Shown here piece after piece: positions 54,981-64,000 of a DNA stretch of 64,000 bases (its first letter is position 1; every line of letters starts with the position of its first letter). The stretch is from Lentzea terrae (lineage in GTDB: Bacteria; Actinomycetota; Actinomycetes; Mycobacteriales; Pseudonocardiaceae). Both the position numbers and the translations under genes were made by a program. The stretch is from positions 497,639 to 561,638 of the forward strand of contig NZ_QFWW01000001.1 of the NCBI RefSeq assembly GCF_003265345.1. Reading direction: 5' to 3'. Under the pieces are notes generated by a model, which did no database searches, was not told where the DNA came from, and saw only the letters and a program-made list of their open reading frames with translations.

Positions 54981-55019
54981 TGGTGCGGGGGGCCGTGCAC
55001 ACGGCCCCCCGCACCATCA
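54978..55019. terminator. Perfect palindromic terminator containing both stop codons
   Basis: Twenty-base arms 54978-54997 and 55000-55019 are exactly complementary with a 2-nt centre. The outer three bases of each arm are the TGA stops of cbtA and of the convergent gene. Confidence 0.9.
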
Positions 55020-55928
55020 GCCCACCGGACGCAGCCACGGACGCAGCTCCAGCGCCGGGCTGATCTTCTCCAACCGCTCGGCCAGCGCGGGTGTGAGCAT
55101 CACCAGGTCGACCTGCACGGTGTCCGAGCCGCCTAGCGCGTACACGCCGTTCGCCTTGTCCCGCATGATCGCCTGCAACGGCTCGATCACCGCGTCACGG
55201 ATGCCCTTCTGGTCCTTCAGGCTCGGTTTGCCCGCCGCGTCCACGACGCAGAGGTTGCCGCTGTAGCGGGACCTCAGCTCGCGGCCCTCCGCCTGCATGT
55301 CACCGGCGACGACCTCCACGACGAGCACGTCGCCTCCAGGCTTACCGTCCGGGGACGATGCCCACGGCCTGCGGAACAGGTCGGGGTGCTCGTCGAGGAC
55401 GTAGCGATCCAGTTCCTTGCCGTCCGCCTGGCCGGAACGCCAGCCGCCGGCCGGTGGCGCACAGGGCGTACGCCAGTCGCGTACGGGATCCGGCAGCGGG
55501 TCGAGGCGTTCCTTCACCTCCAGCACGCCTGCCTTCCAGATGCCGCGCAGCCGCACATCGCCGTCCGGAGCCGCGTCGAGCCCGGTGACCGGCACCCCGT
55601 GCGGGCAGGTGCCGGCGTCGAACCCCGTGGTGGTCGCGGGTGCGCAGAACCGCATCGGGGTGCCGGTGATCTGGCCGGTCGCCTCGACCTCGGCACCCTC
55701 GCGCACGATCAGCGACGTGTCCTCGGCGACGCCGAACGGCACGGACTCGGCCGGTCTCGTCACCGCGTGCACACCGCCCGCGGCGACGAGAACCACGGCA
55801 GCCGCCACGGCAGCAGGCAACCAGCGGCGGCGCCGCCAGCGCGTCACGTCCGGGCGCGGCGCCGGCGGCTGTTCGGCCCGCCAGCGCGCGCCGGACTCGT
55901 GCAGCAGTTCGTCGACGGGATCGGTCAT
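55017..55928 (-). CDS. Membrane-anchored partner of the ECF sigma factor
   Basis: 303 residues: cytoplasmic N-terminus of about 35 residues, one transmembrane helix (WLPAAVAAAVVLVAAGGVHA) and a large extracytoplasmic region with four Cys. No zinc-binding anti-sigma HxxxCxxC motif is present, but the overlap with the sigma gene (4 bp) and the topology suggest an anti-sigma or sensing role. Function inferred from context. Confidence 0.65.
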   Translation of the reverse strand: MTDPVDELLHESGARWRAEQPPAPRPDVTRWRRRRWLPAAVAAAVVLVAAGGVHAVTRPAESVPFGVAEDTSLIVREGAEVEATGQITGTPMRFCAPATTTGFDAGTCPHGVPVTGLDAAPDGDVRLRGIWKAGVLEVKERLDPLPDPVRDWRTPCAPPAGGWRSGQADGKELDRYVLDEHPDLFRRPWASSPDGKPGGDVLVVEVVAGDMQAEGRELRSRYSGNLCVVDAAGKPSLKDQKGIRDAVIEPLQAIMRDKANGVYALGGSDTVQVDLVMLTPALAERLEKISPALELRPWLRPVG

Positions 55929-56401
55929 CCGGCCACCTCCAGCAGGACACGCAGCTTCGCGCGAGCGTCAGCCAACGTGGACTTCACCGTGCCCTCGGCG
56001 CAGCGCATGACGGCTGCGGTCTCCACCACCGTCAGACCGGCGAAGTAGACGCAGTCCACGGCGAGGCGCTGCCGATCGGTCAACCGGTCGAGCGCCCGGC
56101 GCAGGTCCAGCCCGTCCTCGTGGCTGGCGGACGCGGGCTCGTCCGGCACCGCGGTCGGCCGCCGCCCGGCCCGCGACCGGGCCTTGCCCGCCTGGTCGGC
56201 CGTGATCGCCAGCAGCCACGCGGACGGCGTGCCGCGGCGCTCGTCGAACTGGTGGCGCTTGAGCCAGGCCCGGACCAGCGCGTCCTGGACGACGTCGTCG
56301 CGGTCAGCGTCGGGCGCCAGCCGCGCGGCCAGCCGGGCCATCGCCGTGAGATGCGGCGAGACCCACTCGGCGAACTCCTCGCGGCCGGACACGGACTTCA
56401 T
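55925..56401 (-). CDS. ECF-family RNA polymerase sigma factor
   Basis: 158 residues. Region 2 appears as FAEWVSPHLTAMARLAARLAPDADRDDVVQDALVRAWLKRHQFDERRGTPSAWLL and region 4 as LDRLTDRQRLAVDCVYFAGLTVVETAAVMRCAEGTVKSTLADARAKLR. Short SigE-like ECF sigma of the SIG group common in actinomycetes. Co-translated with the downstream membrane protein. Target genes unknown. Confidence 0.93.
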   Translation of the reverse strand: MKSVSGREEFAEWVSPHLTAMARLAARLAPDADRDDVVQDALVRAWLKRHQFDERRGTPSAWLLAITADQAGKARSRAGRRPTAVPDEPASASHEDGLDLRRALDRLTDRQRLAVDCVYFAGLTVVETAAVMRCAEGTVKSTLADARAKLRVLLEVAG

Positions 56402-56498
56402 ACTGGATCTACCCCGCCGGACGCGCGTTCGGTTGGGTCGGGGTGCCGAGTTTTCCGGATCGAGGCCGCCGCACGGCGCGTGGCGGCAAGATCACCGC

Positions 56499-57080
56499 AT
56501 GAACCCGCGACGGCTCCTGGAACAGGCGCTGCACGAGCTCGGGCAAGCCTCCTGCCTGGCGCACTTCGAGCACCGCACGGACGACGACGAGATCGCGGCA
56601 CACTGGGAGCTCGACTCGCAGGAACAACTCTGCGGTGAGTTCAGCGTGCTGGGCCTCCAGCGGGCTCTCACCGAGAAGCCGCACGACCATCCGCTGGAGA
56701 ACGAGCTGACGCCCGCAGAGCACCAGCGGTGGTCCGAGCTCCGTCCGTTCGACGGTCATCCGCAGGGCGGTACCGGCGAGTGGGTGGCGTTGCGCGTCGG
56801 TGCGAGCACCCCAGAACTCTGGTACTACCACCCGGAAACCACCAGGGAGAACTTCGCCGGGTTCCGCCTGGACCTCGACCACGACCAGTACCTGCGCGCC
56901 CTGGCGATCACCAAGGGGACCTACGGCTGGCAGACGCTGTTCTGCGACACCGCCGCACTCGACGAGGACGATCTGAGCTACGTCCGGCCGGGCCTGGAGG
57001 AGATGCTCGCGCTCTTCCCGTCGTTGTTCCCGGACCACGACTACGGGCCGCTGCGAGCACGCCTGGCCGAGCGGAGCTAG
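56499..57080 (+). CDS. Hypothetical protein
   Basis: 193 residues, soluble, acidic, with Trp/Tyr-rich beta segments (GEWVALRVGASTPELWYYHPETTRENFAGFRLDLDHDQYLRALAITKGTYGW). No family recognised. The ATG at 56499 has no strong ribosome-binding site. Its 3' end overlaps the convergent HAD gene by 4 bp. Confidence 0.65.
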   Translation: MNPRRLLEQALHELGQASCLAHFEHRTDDDEIAAHWELDSQEQLCGEFSVLGLQRALTEKPHDHPLENELTPAEHQRWSELRPFDGHPQGGTGEWVALRVGASTPELWYYHPETTRENFAGFRLDLDHDQYLRALAITKGTYGWQTLFCDTAALDEDDLSYVRPGLEEMLALFPSLFPDHDYGPLRARLAERS

Positions 57081-57725
57081 AGCGCCTTCAGCACGTCCAG
57101 ATCGACGCCGACGAGCGAGTCGCGGAAGATCCGCCGCTCCCCCGCCTCGACCTCCACGTCGCACGGCACCACCAGCACGGTGCACCCGGCGGCCACCGCG
57201 GCGGCAACCCCGGTCGGCGAGTCCTCGATCGCCACACAGCGCGTCGGATCGACGTCCAGCAGGCGTGCGGCCTTCAGGTACGGCTCTGGCAACGGCTTGT
57301 TCAGCCCGTCCACCTCGTCGCCGCACACCGTGACGTCGAAGAGGTCCCGTCCGATCGTGTCCAGCGCGACCTCGGTCAGCGAGCGCTCGGTCGACGTCAC
57401 CAGCGCCATCGGCACACCCGACGACCGCACCGCCCGCAACGCCTCCTGAGCCCCGGGACGCCACGGCAGACCGGCGCGGAAGACCTCCTCGGTGCGCCGC
57501 GAGATCCACGCGGCGCCGTCGACCAGGTCTTCCGGAGTCGGGTCGATGCCGACGTCGGCGAACAGCAGGCGCATCGTCGTGGGCACGTTGGTGCCGACCA
57601 TGCGTTCGCGGGTCTCCAGCGACAGCACCCCGCCGAGCTTCTCCGCGTACTCGTAGAGCGGGATGTCCCACAGCTTCTCGGAGTCCAGCAGGGTGCCGTC
57701 CATGTCCCACAGAACGGCAGAGAGG

Positions 57726-57733
<8 letters not shown>
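57077..57733 (-). CDS. HAD-superfamily phosphatase (beta-phosphoglucomutase-like)
   Basis: 218 residues with HAD motifs I (LWDMDGTLLDSE), II (LVTST), III (Lys in NKPLPEPYL) and IV (AIEDSPTG). Substrate could be a sugar phosphate or similar. The ATG overlaps the end of metH by 8 bp, so it is co-transcribed with it. Confidence 0.9.
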
Positions 57734-61265
<3,532 letters not shown>

Positions 61266-61271
61266 GGGCCA

Positions 61272-61307
61272 AGCCTACGATGAGTTAAGTGGGTGAGGCC
61301 GTAGTCT
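61272..61307. promoter_or_regulatory. Divergent -10 boxes of metH and PAC2
   Basis: TAGGCT (minus, 61272-61277) is 6 nt before the metH ATG and TAGTCT (plus, 61302-61307) is 6 nt before the PAC2 GTG. The whole intergenic region is 48 bp, so both messages should be leaderless. Confidence 0.6.
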
Positions 61308-61313
61308 GGCGCC

Positions 61314-62210
61314 GTGAACGATCCGTCCCAGGAATCCCCGACCCCCTCGAACCCGCGCAAACCGCTCACGAGTCCGATCATGGTCTGTGCGTTCGAAGGA
61401 TGGAATGACGCGGGCGATGCCGCCAGCACCGCCATCGAGCACCTGCAACTCACCTGGGACGCCACCCCGCTCGCCGAGATCGACCCGGACGACTACTACG
61501 ACTTCCAGGTGACGCGACCCACTGTCCGCATGGTGGACGGCGTCACCCGAAGGGTCGACTGGCCGACGACGCGGCTCTCGGTGTGCCGGCCTCCCGGTTC
61601 GCCCGTGGACGTGATCCTCGTGCACGGCATCGAGCCGAACATGCGGTGGCGCAAGTTCGCCGCCGAGCTGCTGGGCCACATCGAGGCCCTCGGGGTGACG
61701 ACCGTGGTGACGCTGGGCGCGCTGCTGATGGACACGCCGCACACCCGCCCCGTGCCGGTCACGGGCACCGCCTACGACCCGGACGCCGCCGCGAAGTTCG
61801 GCCTGGAGCACTCGAAGTACGAGGGCCCGACCGGCATCGTCGGTGTGTTCCAGGACGCCTGCGTGCAGTCCGGCATCCCGGCGATCTCGTTCTGGGCCGC
61901 CGTCCCGCACTACGTCTCGCAGCCGCCCTCGCCCAAGGCCACGCTGGCCCTGCTGCACCGGGTGGAGGAGGTCCTCGACATCGAGGTCCCGCTCGGCGCG
62001 CTGCCGGAGCAGGCGGAGGAGTGGGAGCGCACCGTCTCCGAGATGGCCGACGAGGACGAGGACGTGCGCAACTACGTGCGCGCACTGGAGGAGCGCGGTG
62101 ACGCGGCCATCCAGATCACCGAGGCCTCCGGCGACGACATCGCGGCGGAGTTCGAGCGGTACCTGCGGCGTCGCGGGCGCGGGCCGGGCTGGTCCTCCGG
62201 CCCTCGCTGA
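61314..62210 (+). CDS. PAC2-family protein
   Basis: 298 residues. ICAFEGWNDAGDAASTAIEHL-like start (MVCAFEGWNDAGDAA) and FPVILVHGIEPNMRWRKFA-type region are typical of actinobacterial PAC2 (proteasome assembly chaperone 2) proteins. Eukaryotic PAC2 helps assemble the proteasome; whether bacterial ones touch the 20S core is not established. The metH-divergent location is conserved in mycobacteria. Confidence 0.9.
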   Translation: MNDPSQESPTPSNPRKPLTSPIMVCAFEGWNDAGDAASTAIEHLQLTWDATPLAEIDPDDYYDFQVTRPTVRMVDGVTRRVDWPTTRLSVCRPPGSPVDVILVHGIEPNMRWRKFAAELLGHIEALGVTTVVTLGALLMDTPHTRPVPVTGTAYDPDAAAKFGLEHSKYEGPTGIVGVFQDACVQSGIPAISFWAAVPHYVSQPPSPKATLALLHRVEEVLDIEVPLGALPEQAEEWERTVSEMADEDEDVRNYVRALEERGDAAIQITEASGDDIAAEFERYLRRRGRGPGWSSGPR

Positions 62211-62213
62211 GCT

Positions 62214-62275
62214 GACGTCGGCCGGGTGTCAGACCCCCTCGCTAGGCTTGAAATTGGGGGTACCCGGCCGACGTC
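62214..62275 (+). terminator. Nested stem-loop downstream of PAC2
   Basis: ACGTCGGCCGGGT (62215-62227) pairs perfectly with ACCCGGCCGACGT (62262-62274). Inside it ACCCCC (62233) pairs with GGGGGT (62256), leaving a 5-nt one-sided bulge and a 17-nt AT-rich loop. There is no U-tract. Probably a terminator; the bulged design is unusual. Confidence 0.65.
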
Positions 62276-62366
62276 GTGTGTGTGGTAGGTGCGCATGAGG
62301 CGCGTGCCCGCCGGACGCGTTGTGGCCCTCGCCGCAAAAAACTTAGCTCCAGCAACCATCGCCGAC

Positions 62367-62372
62367 TAGGGT
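62367..62372 (+). promoter_or_regulatory. -10 box of the MFS gene
   Basis: TAGGGT, 6 nt before GTG 62379. Confidence 0.5.
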
Positions 62373-62378
62373 TGGGCG

Positions 62379-63551
62379 GTGGAGGTGTCTGTGGGCCGCT
62401 TGGCACGCGCCGGGTTGTACGCCGGCGCCTTGATCGGGCCGTTCGGCGGCGCCATCACCACGTCGATCCTGCCCGAGATCGGCCAGAGCTTCGGCCGGTC
62501 AGCGGGCTCGGCGGCCTCGACGCTGACGTTCTACCTCGTGCCGTTCGCGGTCCTGATGCTCGTGTCGGGCACGCTCGCGCAACGCTGGGGTCCACAACGG
62601 ACCGTCCGAATCGCGTACGTCGCCTACGCCGTCACGTCCGCTCTGGCGGCGTCATCGTGGACGTTCGAGGTGCTGCTCGCCTCCCGCGCACTCCAGGGCG
62701 CAGCCAACAGTTTCACCACCCCGGTGCTGCTCGCCGTGATCGCCGCGTCGACGCCGAAGGAGAAGCTCGGCCGCGCGCTGGGCCTGTTCGGCTCGATGCA
62801 GGCGGCCGGCCAGACCTCCGCGCCGCTCGTCGGCGGCCTCACCGCCGAGATCGACTGGCGGCTGGCGTTCGGAGTGATCACGGTGGTGGCAATAGGACTC
62901 GCGATCCTCGGCGTGCCGCAGACCGACGCCGAGCCGGAGCGGAACGCGAGCCTCAGAAGTGCCTTCGTCCCCAGCACGCTGAGGCCGGCCCTGATCGCGT
63001 TCATCGGCTGGGGCTGCCTGGGCGGGCTGTCGTTCCTGGTCGCGTTCCGGCTGGACGACGTGTTCGGCCTCGGCGCCGGTGAACGCGGAATCCTGCTCAC
63101 CGGGTTCGGCATCGTCGGGTTCCTGACCGCGCGCCAGGTCGGCAAGGCCATCGACCGGTTCGGGGCCGCGACCACGGTCGTCGTCGGCGCGACGCTGGGC
63201 GGGGGCCTCGTCGCCGCCACCGGCGCGACGCCAACAGCCGCAGTTGTGGTCATCGCGTGGGCGCTGACCGGCGCGGCCGCCCAGGGGATGCTGGTGAGCG
63301 TCAACGCGCTGGTGTTGCAGAGCGAGAACGCCAACCGGGGCGGCAGCGTCAGCGTCGTGCAGTCACTGCGCTTCATGGGCGCCGCCGCGGCCCCGCTGGC
63401 GTTCGTCCCGCTCTACCAGGCACATCCGCTGCTGGGATTCCTCATCCCGGCAGCGCTGCTGGTCACCGTGCCCGCGATCGTCACGTGGTCAGGTCGCGGC
63501 GCCGGAACCCGGCGAACCCCGCAGCCAGAAGCACCACCGCGACCCCGCTGA
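62379..63551 (+). CDS. MFS transporter
   Basis: 390 residues with twelve predicted helices and a MFS-type motif A region (GTLAQRWGPQRTVRIAY). Likely a proton-driven drug or metabolite exporter. GTG start from promoter position. The last 71 bases overlap the convergent ABC permease gene, an unusually long 3' overlap; the C-terminal 20 residues are hydrophilic and may be expendable. Confidence 0.88.
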   Translation: MEVSVGRLARAGLYAGALIGPFGGAITTSILPEIGQSFGRSAGSAASTLTFYLVPFAVLMLVSGTLAQRWGPQRTVRIAYVAYAVTSALAASSWTFEVLLASRALQGAANSFTTPVLLAVIAASTPKEKLGRALGLFGSMQAAGQTSAPLVGGLTAEIDWRLAFGVITVVAIGLAILGVPQTDAEPERNASLRSAFVPSTLRPALIAFIGWGCLGGLSFLVAFRLDDVFGLGAGERGILLTGFGIVGFLTARQVGKAIDRFGAATTVVVGATLGGGLVAATGATPTAAVVVIAWALTGAAAQGMLVSVNALVLQSENANRGGSVSVVQSLRFMGAAAAPLAFVPLYQAHPLLGFLIPAALLVTVPAIVTWSGRGAGTRRTPQPEAPPRPR

Positions 63552-64000
63552 GCCACAGCAGCGGCCCGGCGACGATGTCCGGGTACTTCGGCACGTGCGT
63601 GAACGGCGCGACGTCGAGCACCCACTGGTCGAGCTGCAGGGCAGGGCCGAGCAGCGTGAGCACCAGCGACACCGACACCACGGCCCAGCTCACGCCCGTG
63701 AACTGCGGGAACAGCCCGAACAGCACCAGTGCGACGCCCGCGATGACCCACGCGGCCGGCAGCTGGACGAGTGCGGCGCCGAGCATCTTCGGCAGGACCG
63801 TGCCGACGTCACCGGTCTGCAGGCCGTGCACCAGCCCGAGGCCGAGACCCGCGAACGCCAGTACGAGCGCGCCGCCGACCAGCGCGAACGACGCGTGCGA
63901 GGCCACCCAGCCCCAGCGCGAGACCGGGGTGGCCAGGATCGGCTCCGCGCGGAACGACGTCTCCTCCGACCGCAGCCGCAGCACCGCCTGCACCAGGTAG
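63481..64000 (-). CDS. ABC transporter permease (C-terminal part)
   Basis: The reading frame is open through the right window edge, so only the last 172 codons are seen. They contain four hydrophobic helices and the segment EETSFRAEPILATPVSRWGWVASH, seen in large ABC-2-like export permeases that modify antibiotic sensitivity in actinomycetes (tetronasin-resistance type). The ATPase is presumably beyond the edge. Confidence 0.75.
   Translation of the reverse strand, partial: YLVQAVLRLRSEETSFRAEPILATPVSRWGWVASHASFALVGGALVLAFAGLGLGLVHGLQTGDVGTVLPKMLGAALVQLPAAWVIAGVALVLFGLFPQFTGVSWAVVSVSLVLTLLGPALQLDQWVLDVAPFTHVPKYPDIVAGPLLWLSGVAVVLLAAGFAGFRRRDLTT

Overview
The window is very GC-rich, has short intergenic gaps, uses many GTG starts and 1-8 bp stop/start overlaps, and carries a complete Pup-proteasome system, a mycothiol-type enzyme and a DUF222 (13E12-type) protein. 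Together these point to an actinomycete, most likely Pseudonocardiales (Lentzea/Saccharothrix/Actinosynnema-like). No tRNA, rRNA, insertion sequence, prophage or CRISPR array was seen.

The backbone follows, from memory, the order of the Mycobacterium tuberculosis proteasome neighbourhood: tatC-tatA-pafC-pafB-pafA, then dop-pup-prcB-prcA, mpa/arc, trmI, a RecB-like nuclease, hisG-hisE, metH and a PAC2 protein. Accessory blocks sit between these anchors. (1) 0-11 kb: DUF222 fragment, htpG, a diacylglycerol-kinase-like gene, tatC, tatA, pafC, pafB, three inserted genes (alpha/beta hydrolase, P-loop kinase, BNR protein) and pafA. (2) 10.9-24.2 kb: a PAP2/lipid-kinase fusion, a glycerol operon (IclR regulator, glpK, glpD) with two matching palindromes, small enzymes, MarR and PadR regulators and a MacB-like ABC exporter. 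(3) 24.3-27.8 kb: dop, pup, prcB, prcA. (4) 27.8-41.6 kb: orphan ABC permease, Nudix, aldo/keto reductase, secreted GH5 glucanase, ABC exporter divergent from a two-component system, and a four-gene cassette that looks like a MoxR-vWA-beta-propeller ternary (putative conflict) system. (5) 41.7-53.1 kb: mpa, two small envelope/secreted proteins, trmI, M50 protease, RecB-like nuclease, thioesterase, membrane protein and lipoprotein, phosphoribosyltransferase, monooxygenase, hisG, hisE. (6) 53.1-64 kb: FhuF-like protein, cobalamin riboswitch with cbtB-cbtA, ECF sigma factor with its partner, HAD phosphatase, metH, PAC2, MFS exporter and a cut-off ABC permease.

Two results stand out. First, dop, pup-prcBA, mpa and the RecB-like gene each have a promoter matching the mycobacterial PafBC-dependent DNA-damage motif TTGTCRG..-N8-TAnnnT. 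pafB and pafC are in the same window, so pupylation and proteasomal degradation may be wired into the DNA-damage response here. Second, the MoxR/bpX/vWA-like/beta-propeller cassette at 36.2-41.6 kb is a candidate for the under-described system, with an odd 115-bp spacer at its second junction. A general feature is a TAnnnT box 6-7 nt upstream of many start codons, suggesting widespread leaderless transcription; it also helps choose start codons.
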